Shown piece after piece: positions 31,949-40,232 of a stretch of DNA of 64,000 bases. The stretch spans positions 1 through 64,000 of the forward strand of contig NZ_JAVHUY010000031.1 of assembly GCF_031085175.1 (NCBI RefSeq), written 5' to 3'. The translations under genes and the position numbers were made by a program. The stretch comes from Phytohabitans maris. Its GTDB lineage: Bacteria > Actinomycetota > Actinomycetes > Mycobacteriales > Micromonosporaceae. Each line of letters starts with the position of its first letter. Position 1 is the stretch's first letter. The notes beneath the pieces were generated by a model, which was not told the origin of the DNA, did no database searches, and was given only the letters and a program-made list of their open reading frames with translations.

Positions 31949-34087
31949 TCACGCCGCGAGGAGTGTGCGGGCGCGGTCGACGATCTGGCTCTCGGCGAGC
32001 AGGACAGCCCCGGCCGCCGGCCCGAGCGGCACGTACGAGTCGTCGCTGGTGACCCGCGCGACCCGGCCCGGGTAGCCGTGGTCGGCCAGCAGCGTGACCA
32101 CGGCCTCGGAGACGCCGCCGCTGCGCCGGGTCTCGTCGACCACGAGTACCCGGGGGAACGCCGCCGCCGCGCGCAGGATGTCCGCCTCCGGGAGCGGGGC
32201 GAGCCAGCGCAGGTCGAGCACAGCGCAGTCGATGCCGTCGCCGGCCAGGCGGTCCGCGGCGCGCAGGGACATCGGCAGGCCGTTGCCGAACGTGACGATC
32301 AGCAGGTCGGTGCCGTCGCGGTGCGAGCGGGCCCGGCCGAAGCAGTCCACCGCCGGGGCGGGCGCGCCGGTCCAGCCGTTGTCGCCGGGCTCGTACAGGT
32401 CGCGGGTGTGGTAGAGCGCGATCGGCTCCACCACGACGCAGACCCGGCCGTGCTCGCGGGCCAGCCGGACGCAGGAGCCGAGCAGGGCGGCGGCGTCCGA
32501 CGGGTGGCTGGGTACGCAGAGCACCAGCCCGGGGATGTCGCGGAGCACCGCCAGCGAGTTGTCGTTGTGGAAGTGGCCGCCGAAGCCGCGCTGGTAGGCG
32601 AGGCCGGCGATCCGTACGACCATGCCGTTGCGGTACTGGCCGTCGGAGAAGAACGCGAGCGAGGCGGCCTCGCCGCGCAGCTGGTCCTCGGCGTTGTGCA
32701 GGTACGCCAGGTACTGGATCTCGGGGATCGGCAGCAGCCCGGCGAGGGCGGCGCCGAGCGCGGTACCGAGGATGGACTGCTCGTCCAGCAGGGTGTCGAA
32801 GACGCGGGTGGCGCCAAAGCGCTTGCGCAGCCCGCGGGTCACGCCGTAGACGCCGCCCTTGGCCGCCACGTCCTCGCCGAAGACGACCGCTTCGCGGTGC
32901 TCGGCGAGCACGCCGGTGAGCGCGTCGTTGAGGGCCTGGGCGAGGGTACGGCCGGCGGCCGGCAGACCGTCCACTGTGGCGGGTGCCGGGGCGGCGGCGA
33001 CCGGCGGGTACGCGATCGGCCGGCGGACGGCGGCCGAGGAGTCCAGCCGCGCGGCGCCGACGAGCGCGCGGGCGCGGGACATCACCTCCTCGCGCGCGGC
33101 CTCGTAGCGGTGCAGGATCCCGGCCGGGGAGGCCAGGCCCCGGGCGACCATCCGGCGGGCGGTGGCGAGGAGCGGGTCGCGGGCGTAGTCGGCGACGATC
33201 TCGGCCCGGGAGCGGTAGGCGAGCTCGGCGTCGGAGCCGGCGTGCCCCATGAACCGGACCGTGCGCAGGTGCAGGATCACCGGCCGGCGCTCGGCGCGGA
33301 CGGTCTCGGCGGCGGACCGGGCCGCGGTGAGTACCGCCTCGGGGTCGGCGCCGTCGGCCGCCAGGTACTCGATCGCGGGAAAGCGGGAGAGCGCGAGCCG
33401 GATCCAGCCGGCCGGCGAGCGGGTGCTGATGCCGATGCCGTTGTCTTCGCAGACCACCAGCAGCGGCAGCGGTACCCCTTGGTGGGCGCACCACGCGGCG
33501 GTGTTGAGCGCGCCGGCGGCGGTCGAGTGGTTGACCGACGCGTCGCCGAGGCTGGTGACCACGACCGCGTCGGCCGGCCACGGCGCGGTCACGCCGGCGG
33601 CGGCCGCGCGGGGCAGCGCGAAGGCGAGCCCGACCGCGCGGGGCAGGTGCGACGCGATCGTGGAGGTCTGCGGGATGACGTGGTACGCGGGATGCCCGTA
33701 CACCTTGTGCCGCCCGCCGGAGATCGGGTCGTCGGCGGCAGCCGTCATGCCGCGCAGCACGTCGGCGACGGGTGTCGCGCCGGGCACCTGGCTTGCGCGG
33801 GCGGCGAAGAACCCGCCGGAGCGGTAGTGGAGCAGGGCCGGGTCGGTCGGTCGTAGGGCGAGCGCGACGGCGGCGTTGCTCTCGTGGCCGGCGGAGCCGA
33901 TCGTGTAGAAGCCCTCCCCCTTCTCCTGCAGCCAGCGGGCGGCGAAGTCGAGGTGCCGGCTCTGCAGCTGGGCGGTGAGGTACGCCGCCAGCAGGTCGGC
34001 GTCGACACCGCCCGGCGCGGCTTGCGGAGGCGTCTCGGTCCAGGAGCCGACCTGCCGCAGGAAGTGGTCGTCGATCGACTCGATCAT
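31949..34087 (-). CDS. 2-oxoacid dehydrogenase E1, fused alpha and beta subunits (712 aa)
   Basis: Thiamine-diphosphate enzyme. The alpha half (about 1-360) has the ThDP motif in SLGDASVNHSTAAGALNTAA...VCEDNG and HYRSGGFFAARA. The beta half has VVFGEDVAAKGGVYGVTRGL, LDEQSILGTALGAALAGLLP, FGNGLPMSLRAADRLA and LRWLAPLP. Fusion of alpha and beta is common in some actinobacteria. No E2 or E3 gene is in the window. ATG at 34087 shares a base with the ALDH stop (TGATG). In this operon 2-oxoadipate is the natural guess; branched-chain 2-oxoacids are the main alternative. Confidence 0.86.
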   Translation of the reverse strand: MIESIDDHFLRQVGSWTETPPQAAPGGVDADLLAAYLTAQLQSRHLDFAARWLQEKGEGFYTIGSAGHESNAAVALALRPTDPALLHYRSGGFFAARASQVPGATPVADVLRGMTAAADDPISGGRHKVYGHPAYHVIPQTSTIASHLPRAVGLAFALPRAAAAGVTAPWPADAVVVTSLGDASVNHSTAAGALNTAAWCAHQGVPLPLLVVCEDNGIGISTRSPAGWIRLALSRFPAIEYLAADGADPEAVLTAARSAAETVRAERRPVILHLRTVRFMGHAGSDAELAYRSRAEIVADYARDPLLATARRMVARGLASPAGILHRYEAAREEVMSRARALVGAARLDSSAAVRRPIAYPPVAAAPAPATVDGLPAAGRTLAQALNDALTGVLAEHREAVVFGEDVAAKGGVYGVTRGLRKRFGATRVFDTLLDEQSILGTALGAALAGLLPIPEIQYLAYLHNAEDQLRGEAASLAFFSDGQYRNGMVVRIAGLAYQRGFGGHFHNDNSLAVLRDIPGLVLCVPSHPSDAAALLGSCVRLAREHGRVCVVVEPIALYHTRDLYEPGDNGWTGAPAPAVDCFGRARSHRDGTDLLIVTFGNGLPMSLRAADRLAGDGIDCAVLDLRWLAPLPEADILRAAAAFPRVLVVDETRRSGGVSEAVVTLLADHGYPGRVARVTSDDSYVPLGPAAGAVLLAESQIVDRARTLLAA

Positions 34088-35688
34088 CAAGCGGCCGGGT
34101 CGGCGAGAGCAGCCGGCTCGGCGAGAGCGGCGTCATCGGTGAGGCGGAAGCCGGGGTCGGCGACGAGCTCGGCGACGTCCATCTGGGCCTTCTGCAGGCG
34201 GCCGGAGTAGTCCCAGTTCATCGACTGCCACCGGGTGAACTGGTCGAGCACCCAGGTGCCGGACTGGCGGCTGCCGTTCCCGGACTTGCCGTTGCCGCCG
34301 AAGGGCAGGTGTGCCTCGGCGCCGGACGTGGAGTTGTTGACGCTGACCATGCCGGCGCCGATCCCGCGCCGGAAGGTGAACGCGTCGTGCGGGTCGGTGG
34401 TGTAGATGGCCGAGGAGAGCCCGTAGCCGGGGGCGTTGGCGAGCCGGATCGCCTCGTCGAGGTCGCGGTAGGCGAGCACGCCGACGATCGGGCCGAACGT
34501 CTCGTTCTGGAAGATGTCGTCGTCCTCGCGGAGCCCGGCCACGATGGTCGGGTGGTAGTAGAGCCCGCCGGCCGGGTCGCCGACGAACCCGGGGCGCGGC
34601 CGCCCGGCGTCGATGCGCCCGAGGTGGGGTGAGCCGCTGACCGTGTGGTGCGGGCGGATCCAGCCGAGGTACTCCTCGAACCGGTCGGCGAAGCGCTGGT
34701 CGAGCATCGGGCCGTAGAGCACGTCCTGGAACGGGTCGCCGATCGCGGCGGCGCGGACGGCGGTGGCGAGGCGCTCCAGGAACTCGTCGTGGCGGGACTC
34801 GTGCACCAGTACCGTCCCGAGCGAGGTGCAGCGCTGCCCGGCGGTGCCGAAGCCGGAGAAGAGCGCTCCCTCGACGGCCAGGGCGAGGTCGGCGCTGGGC
34901 GTGACCACCATCGGGTTCTTGCCGCCGAGCTCCAGGCAGGGCGACTGGAGGTGGCGGCCGCAGAGCTCCCCGATCCGCGCGCCGACCGCGCTGGAGCCGG
35001 TGAAGCCGACCTTGTCGACCAGTCCGGCGTCGAGGGCGCCGGCGAGCCCCTGGTAGGTGGCGTCGCCGCCGGCGAGGACGAGGTTGAGCACGCCGTCCGG
35101 GAGCCCGCCCTTCTGGAACAGGGCGTAGAGGGCGGCGGCGGTGGCGGCGGAGTACTCGGCGGGTTTCCAGACGACCGTGTTTCCGGCCAGCAACGCCGGG
35201 ACGAGGTACCAGGACGGGACGGCGGCCGGGAAGTTGCCGGCGGTGACGACCGCGACCACGCCGACCGGGTTGCGGAAGGTGAACAGCTGCTTGTCCGGCA
35301 TCTCGGACGGGACGGTCTGTCCGTAGAGGCGGCGCCCCTCGCCGAGGAAGAAGTCGCAGGTGTCGACGATCTCGCGGACCTCGCCGAGCGCCTCGCGGTA
35401 GGGCTTGCCGATCTCCCGGGTCATGATCCGGGCGAGCGTCTCGGCGTTCTCCTCGACCAACCGTCCGATGTGGCCGATCGCCCGGCCGCGCACCGGTGCG
35501 GGCACGTCGGCCCAGGCCGGCTGGGCGCGGCGGGCGGACGCGCAGGCCGCGACGAAGAGGTCGGCGTCGCCGAGGGAGACCTCCGCGACCACCTCCCGGG
35601 TACGGGCCGGGTTGACCGAGGTGAGCCGGGGGCCCTCGCCCGCTCCGGCCGGCGCTCCGTCGATCTGGGATGTCACGAGGAGGGTCAT
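34087..35688 (-). CDS. aldehyde dehydrogenase, ALDH7 / aminoadipic-semialdehyde (P6C) dehydrogenase-like (533 aa)
   Basis: NAD(P)-dependent ALDH with Asn152 (GNFP in place of WNFP), Glu253 in LELGGKNP and catalytic Cys287 in GTAGQRCTS. The AGQRCT context and the NETFGPIVGVL and LPFGGNGKSGNG segments resemble ALDH7/AmaB enzymes acting on 2-aminoadipate 6-semialdehyde. Pairing with a ketimine reductase and an FAD amine oxidase supports that role. ATG overlaps the stop of the upstream gene (ATGA, 35685-35688). An alternative is 2-oxoglutarate semialdehyde from the nearby hydroxyproline genes. Confidence 0.85.
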   Translation of the reverse strand: MTLLVTSQIDGAPAGAGEGPRLTSVNPARTREVVAEVSLGDADLFVAACASARRAQPAWADVPAPVRGRAIGHIGRLVEENAETLARIMTREIGKPYREALGEVREIVDTCDFFLGEGRRLYGQTVPSEMPDKQLFTFRNPVGVVAVVTAGNFPAAVPSWYLVPALLAGNTVVWKPAEYSAATAAALYALFQKGGLPDGVLNLVLAGGDATYQGLAGALDAGLVDKVGFTGSSAVGARIGELCGRHLQSPCLELGGKNPMVVTPSADLALAVEGALFSGFGTAGQRCTSLGTVLVHESRHDEFLERLATAVRAAAIGDPFQDVLYGPMLDQRFADRFEEYLGWIRPHHTVSGSPHLGRIDAGRPRPGFVGDPAGGLYYHPTIVAGLREDDDIFQNETFGPIVGVLAYRDLDEAIRLANAPGYGLSSAIYTTDPHDAFTFRRGIGAGMVSVNNSTSGAEAHLPFGGNGKSGNGSRQSGTWVLDQFTRWQSMNWDYSGRLQKAQMDVAELVADPGFRLTDDAALAEPAALADPAA

Positions 35689-36674
35689 GCTGCTCCGTTC
35701 GCTGCGGTGGAGTCGGCTGCGGCCCGCTCCAGGATGGCCAGCGCCGCGGCGGCGTCCTGTACGCCGAGGCCGACGCTGTTGTAGAAGACGATGTCACCGC
35801 CGGCCGCCCGGGCTGGGGTGCCGTGCGCCACGACCGCGCCGAGCTCCAGGATCGCGGAGGGGTCGAGCCCGTGGTCGGCGACGGCGGCGACGACCGGGCC
35901 GGCCTGGCGCAGGGCGGTCGGGAGGTGGTCGACGACGACGCGTCCGGCGCGGGCGGCGAACTCCCCGCTCACTTCGAGCCGGTCGGGGGCGAACGAGCCG
36001 ATGCTCACCACCGTGGCGCCCGGCTTGACCCAGTCCGGCTCCAGCAGCGGGGTCGGGCTGGTGGTGCAGCAGACCACCACGTCGGCCCCGCGTACGGCGC
36101 CGGCGAGCCCGGCGACCGGGGTCACCGGTACGCCGGCCGGGGAGCCGGTGGCGAGCGCGGCCGCCCGGGCCGGGTCGCGGTCCCAGAGCATGATCTCGGC
36201 GACTCCACAGTGGTGGGTCAGCGCGCGCAGGTGGGCGGCGCCCTGTACGCCGCAGCCGGCGACGGCCACCCGCAGCGGCGTCGCCGGGGCGAGGTGCCGT
36301 ACGGCCACCGCGGTCGCGGCGGCGGTGCGCAGCTCGGTGATGGCGTTGCCGTCGAGGATCGCGGCCACGGCACCGGTCCTCGCGTCGAGCACCACGACCG
36401 TCGCCTGTACCGTCGCCAGCCCGCGGGCGGCGTTCTCGTCGTTGACCCCGCCGAGCTTGCAGACCGTACCGGTGCCGGGGCGCAGCCGCGCGGTATAGCT
36501 GAACGTGACCGCGTCGCCGCCGGCCCCGTCGAACACGATCCGCGGCCCGAGGTCGGCGAGCCCCTCGCCGAGGCAGCGGAACGCCTCCCGTTGCGAGGCG
36601 TACGCGGTGTCCGGGTCGAACAGGCGCCGGACCGCGGCGTCGTCGTAGCGCGGCGGTGCCGCCGTTGCCGTCAT
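35685..36674 (-). CDS. ornithine cyclodeaminase / mu-crystallin family, probable cyclic ketimine reductase (329 aa)
   Basis: NAD(P)-binding VAVAGCGVQGAAHLRAL, an upstream KLGGVNDENAARGL lysine region, DGNAITELRTAAATAVA and the ADVVVCCTTSPTPLL loop identify the OCD/mu-crystallin family. Mu-crystallin reduces piperideine-2-carboxylate to pipecolate, which fits between a D-lysine or pipecolate source and the ALDH7-like enzyme. ATG at 36674 is preferred over a start four codons earlier because GAGGAG lies 4 bases before it. Confidence 0.86.
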   Translation of the reverse strand: MTATAAPPRYDDAAVRRLFDPDTAYASQREAFRCLGEGLADLGPRIVFDGAGGDAVTFSYTARLRPGTGTVCKLGGVNDENAARGLATVQATVVVLDARTGAVAAILDGNAITELRTAAATAVAVRHLAPATPLRVAVAGCGVQGAAHLRALTHHCGVAEIMLWDRDPARAAALATGSPAGVPVTPVAGLAGAVRGADVVVCCTTSPTPLLEPDWVKPGATVVSIGSFAPDRLEVSGEFAARAGRVVVDHLPTALRQAGPVVAAVADHGLDPSAILELGAVVAHGTPARAAGGDIVFYNSVGLGVQDAAAALAILERAAADSTAANGAA

Positions 36675-36693
36675 GTCGCTCCTCACGGTGTGG

Positions 36694-37806
36694 CTATATG
36701 ACGTTGGCTTCGGGGCGGGTACGCGCGCCGGCGAAGCGGTCCGCCGACAGTACGCCGAGGTCGAGCGCGGGCGGCCGGCCGGCGACCAGGTCGGCGAGGT
36801 ACTCCCCCACCACCGGCGCCTGCTGAAACCCGTGGCCGGAGAAGCCGGTGGCGTAGTAGAAGCCGGCCGGCTCGGTGGCCGCGCCGACCATCGCGTTGTG
36901 GTCGGGGCTCATCTCGTAGTTGCCCGACCATCCACTTCGGATCGGCAGGTCGGCGAGGGCGGGCAGGCGCGCGACCGCGTACGGCGCCAGGTCGGCCGCG
37001 GTCGGCCAGGGACCGCCGACGATGAGCCCCGGACCCTCGGGGTGCAGGTAGAGGCCGGTGGCGAAGTCGACGGTCAGCGGCAGCGAGGCGGGCAGCGCGC
37101 CGCGCTGGTCGACGAAGTAGATGTACCGCCGCTCGGCGCGCACCGGCAGGTCGACGCCGGCGGTGGCGGCGATCGCCGGCGAGTCGACGCCGGCCGCGCA
37201 GATCACCCGGGAGGTGGGCAGCAGACCCCGGTCGGTCTCCACGCCGGTGACCCGGCCGCCCTCGGTGCGTACCGCCCGGGCGGCGTGGCCGACCAGCGTG
37301 CGGGCGCCGAGGCGGCGGGCCGCGGCGGCGTACCCCTGCACCACCGCCTCGGGCGTGGCGACGCCGTCGATCGGGCAGAACGACGCGCCGGCGAGGCCGT
37401 CGAGGCAGAGGCCGGGCACCCGTTCGGCGGCCTCGGAAAGGCTCATCATCCGGGTCGGCGCGCCGAGCGAGCGCTGCAGGGCGGTCGCCGCCTCGAACGC
37501 CGGCATCATCCGCTCCTCCAGCAGGAACAGGTATCCGTTCTGCCGGAAGCCGATGTCGATGTCGAAGTCGTCGCGGAAGCGGGCGAAGCGCTCGATCCCC
37601 AGCAGCGAGATCTGGACGTTGAGCGCGTCCGAGTACTGCACGCGGATCCCGCCGGCCGCGGCCGAGGTCGAGCCGGCACCCAGCGTGTCGCGTTCCAGCA
37701 GGACGGCGTCGGTGAGGCCGGCGGCGGCCAGGTGATAGAGCGTGCTCACCCCGATGACGCCGCCACCGATCACGACGGCGCTGGCGGCGCGCAGTTCGGA
37801 CTCCAC
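36694..37806 (-). CDS. FAD-dependent amine oxidase/dehydrogenase (SoxB/FOXRED1-like), candidate pipecolate or D-amino-acid oxidase (370 aa)
   Basis: DAO-type flavoprotein: FAD-binding AVVIGGGVIGVSTLYHLAAA, then GAGSTSAAAGGIRVQYSDAL near residues 43-62, SRVICAAGVDSP and the C-terminal YYATGFSGHGFQQAPVVGEY. GTG at 37806 is preferred over TTG 37824 because GAGGGGGG sits 5-6 bases before it. First gene of a five-gene minus-strand unit with a recognisable promoter. Oxidation of pipecolate to piperideine-6-carboxylate would feed the ALDH downstream. Confidence 0.86.
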   Translation of the reverse strand: MESELRAASAVVIGGGVIGVSTLYHLAAAGLTDAVLLERDTLGAGSTSAAAGGIRVQYSDALNVQISLLGIERFARFRDDFDIDIGFRQNGYLFLLEERMMPAFEAATALQRSLGAPTRMMSLSEAAERVPGLCLDGLAGASFCPIDGVATPEAVVQGYAAAARRLGARTLVGHAARAVRTEGGRVTGVETDRGLLPTSRVICAAGVDSPAIAATAGVDLPVRAERRYIYFVDQRGALPASLPLTVDFATGLYLHPEGPGLIVGGPWPTAADLAPYAVARLPALADLPIRSGWSGNYEMSPDHNAMVGAATEPAGFYYATGFSGHGFQQAPVVGEYLADLVAGRPPALDLGVLSADRFAGARTRPEANVI

Positions 37807-37834
37807 CCGTTCCCCCCTCGTCAACGTTCCTGCA

Positions 37835-37864
37835 TCTATACCGATCGCCAGCCAGCTTGGTCAA
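37835..37864 (-). promoter_or_regulatory. promoter TTGACC-N18-TATAGA for the minus-strand catabolic unit
   Basis: On the minus strand -35 TTGACC (37864-37859) and -10 TATAGA (37840-37835) are separated by 18 bases, placing transcription start about 20 bases before GTG 37806. The -35 lies inside CTTGACCAAGC, which recurs on the other strand at 37968-37978. Confidence 0.65.
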
Positions 37865-37968
37865 GGCTCTTGTCCGTTGCAATCCCCTTGTTTCGTACGT
37901 GTTTCGCCTCTAGGGGCCAGCTCAGCGACCCGTTCGGTCATCCGTCGTACCAATCTCGGTAATGGGTC

Positions 37969-37998
37969 TTGACCAAGCCTCGGCGCCGCTGGTTGAAT
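37969..37998 (+). promoter_or_regulatory. candidate promoter TTGACC-N18-TTGAAT for the divergent importer operon
   Basis: -35 TTGACC (37969-37974) and -10-like TTGAAT (37993-37998) with the same 18-base spacer as the opposite promoter and the same CTTGACCAAGC context. It would give a 5' leader of about 225 bases before ATG 38231. Confidence 0.5.
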
Positions 37999-38230
37999 GG
38001 CCGCTCATATGCGGGCCGTGCCTCCGTCCACGCGGCCTGACCAGCAAGAACACGCAGCCTGACCCGCAACAACAAGCCGTCCACAGCGACCGCTCCCGGC
38101 CGCCGTACTCATCGACATCGTCGCGACGTTCGCGGCTAGGCCGGCCCGCCCAGGCGGGGCGGCCCGCGCAGCAGGTGACCGATATTCCCGGCGCGGAGAC
38201 GCGCCGCAGTGCTTTGGACAGGAGACCGTC
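37999..38230. other. probable 5' leader of the importer operon
   Basis: About 230 bases with no gene. It contains G+C-rich complementary runs around 38140-38175 that could fold, but I recognise no known riboswitch class. The ribosome site AGGAG lies just before ATG 38231. Confidence 0.4.
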
Positions 38231-39343
38231 ATGGCGTTGAGATCCGGATCGGCGGTACCGCCCACCGGCGCCCGGCGGGCGGCAGATCGGCGGCGCTCGG
38301 CCGGCGCCGGCCTCGCCGCCCTGCTCGCCGTCGGGCTGGCCGCGAGCGGCTGCACGAGCAGCGGGACGGCCAGCGGCGGGGACGAAGGCACCCGCACGCT
38401 GATCGTCACCTCGTTCGGCGGCTCGTTCGAGACCGCGCAGAAGCAGGTGCTCATCCCCGAGTTCGAGAAGCGCTACAACGCCAAGGTCGAGCTCACCACG
38501 CTGCTGTCCGGGCCGGCGCTGGCCAAGCTCAAGGCCCAGGGCGCCAACAGCGGCTTCGACGTGGTCCAGTTCTCCGGCGGGCAGGAGGTCGAGGCCGGCA
38601 CCCTCAACCTCATCGCCCCGGTCGACGCCGCCGCCGTCCCGAACGCGGCCAGCGTGGTCGAGCAGGCCAAGCGCGGCCAGTACGCGCCGGCGTTCGCGCT
38701 CAACTCGACCGGCATCATCTACAACACCGAGAAGGTCACGCCCGCCCCGACGTCGTGGAACGACCTCTACGACACCAGGTACAAGGGGCGGGTCGGGCTG
38801 CCGGACATCTCCAACACCAGCGGCCTGAACACGCTGTACATGCTCAACCAGATCAACGGCGGCTCCGGCACGAACATGAAGCCCGGGTACGACGCGGTGC
38901 GCCGGCTGATGCCCAACCTGCACTCGGTGTACCGCGACGGCGCCACGATGACCCAGCTGCTCGGCGACGGCACCATCGACATGGCGGTCTTCGACAGCGG
39001 GTACGCGTACCTGCTGCGCCAGCAGGGGCAGAAGGTCGGCTTCGTGCTGCCCAAGGACGGCTCGCTCGTGTACGGCCTGACGATGAACGTCGTGGCCGGC
39101 AGCAAGAACGCCGACCTCGCGCAGAAGCTCATCGACCTCGCGCTCGAGCCGCAGATCCAGGTGGAGTTCGCCAAGGCGGCCGGCTACGTGCCGACCAACA
39201 CCGGCGCGACCCTCCCCGACGACCTGGCGCAGACGCTGCCGGTGCGCTCCGAGATCGAGCGGCTCTCGGTCGCCGACGGCGCCGTGGTCAGCGCCAACCG
39301 GGCCGCCTGGACCGAAGAGTGGAACAAGATTGTCGCCAAGTGA
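38231..39343 (+). CDS. ABC substrate-binding lipoprotein, PotD/PotF-like (370 aa)
   Basis: Signal with lipobox LAASGC (Cys about 41), then a Gly/Ser linker and a polyamine-type binding domain (TLIVTSFGGSFETAQKQVLI, NSTGIIYNTEKV, WNDLYDTRYKGRVGLPDISN). The importer operon continues with two permeases and an ATPase. As an N-acyl-D-amino-acid deacylase is encoded in the same operon, an N-acylated or D-configured amino acid is a reasonable ligand guess rather than a polyamine. Confidence 0.92.
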   Translation: MALRSGSAVPPTGARRAADRRRSAGAGLAALLAVGLAASGCTSSGTASGGDEGTRTLIVTSFGGSFETAQKQVLIPEFEKRYNAKVELTTLLSGPALAKLKAQGANSGFDVVQFSGGQEVEAGTLNLIAPVDAAAVPNAASVVEQAKRGQYAPAFALNSTGIIYNTEKVTPAPTSWNDLYDTRYKGRVGLPDISNTSGLNTLYMLNQINGGSGTNMKPGYDAVRRLMPNLHSVYRDGATMTQLLGDGTIDMAVFDSGYAYLLRQQGQKVGFVLPKDGSLVYGLTMNVVAGSKNADLAQKLIDLALEPQIQVEFAKAAGYVPTNTGATLPDDLAQTLPVRSEIERLSVADGAVVSANRAAWTEEWNKIVAK

Positions 39344-39353
39344 CCGCGCCGGC

Positions 39354-40232
39354 GTGACCGCCGGCCGGACCCGGGGTGGAGCCAGGCGCGCCGCCTGGCT
39401 CCCCCTGGCACCCGTCCTGACGCTCTACGCGATCCAGTTCGTGGTGCCGATGGCGCTGGTCGCGGTCACCAGCTTCCGGCGCCACGAGAGCGCCGGCCAG
39501 ATGGGCGGCTTCACCACCGACAACTTCACGAAGATCCTCCAGGATCCCTACTACCTCGGCATGCTCGGCCGTTCACTGCTGCTGGCCGGCGAGACGGCGG
39601 TGCTCACCGCGGTCCTGGGCTACCCGATCGCGTACGCGCTCGCCCGCGGGCCGCGCTGGCTCAAGGTCGTACTGCTCGTGGTCGTGATGGTGCCGCTGAT
39701 GACCAGCTCGGTCGTCCGGTCGTTCGGCTGGATGGTGCTGTTCGCCCGGGACGGCCTCTTCTCCACCCTCGCCGGGCCGCTCGGCGACGGGCCGGCCGGC
39801 CTGATGTACACCAGCACCGGCGTGCTCGTCGCGACCGCGCACGTGCTGCTGCCGTTCATGGTCCTGACCCTGTACGGCGTGCTCGACCGGCTCAACCCGA
39901 CGCTCGTGCACGCCTCGATGAACCTCGGCGCGTCGCGGACCGGGACGTTCTTCCGGATCACCCTGCCGCTGTCGATGAACGGCGTGGTCGCCGGCATGCT
40001 GCTGGTCTTCGCGACCGCGACGAGCGCCTTCGTGACCCCGCAGCTGATCGGCGGCACCCGCTACCGGGTCGCCGCGACCGAGATCTACGAGCAGTCGATC
40101 AACCTGCTCAACTGGCCGCTGGCCAGCGCCATGGCGGTACTGCTGGTGGCGATCGCGCTGCTCACCATGGCCGTCTACACGCGACTGTCCCGGGACACGG
40201 GCGGCTCCGGCGCGACCGGGATCATCGGATGA
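39354..40232 (+). CDS. ABC transporter permease, PotB-like (292 aa)
   Basis: Six predicted membrane helices, with MTSSVVRSFGWMVLFARDG and the EAA loop NPTLVHASMNLGASRTGTFF typical of PotB. Start uncertain: GTG at 39354 (10 bases after the previous stop) is listed; TTG at 39330 overlapping the binding-protein gene is also possible. Neither has a good ribosome site. Confidence 0.9.
   Translation: MTAGRTRGGARRAAWLPLAPVLTLYAIQFVVPMALVAVTSFRRHESAGQMGGFTTDNFTKILQDPYYLGMLGRSLLLAGETAVLTAVLGYPIAYALARGPRWLKVVLLVVVMVPLMTSSVVRSFGWMVLFARDGLFSTLAGPLGDGPAGLMYTSTGVLVATAHVLLPFMVLTLYGVLDRLNPTLVHASMNLGASRTGTFFRITLPLSMNGVVAGMLLVFATATSAFVTPQLIGGTRYRVAATEIYEQSINLLNWPLASAMAVLLVAIALLTMAVYTRLSRDTGGSGATGIIG

Noticed and set aside
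37999-38230. Riboswitch in the 5' leader of the importer operon
   Set aside because: Some G+C-rich pairing is possible, but no conserved core of a known class (for example lysine, glycine, TPP or SAM) could be recognised by eye.
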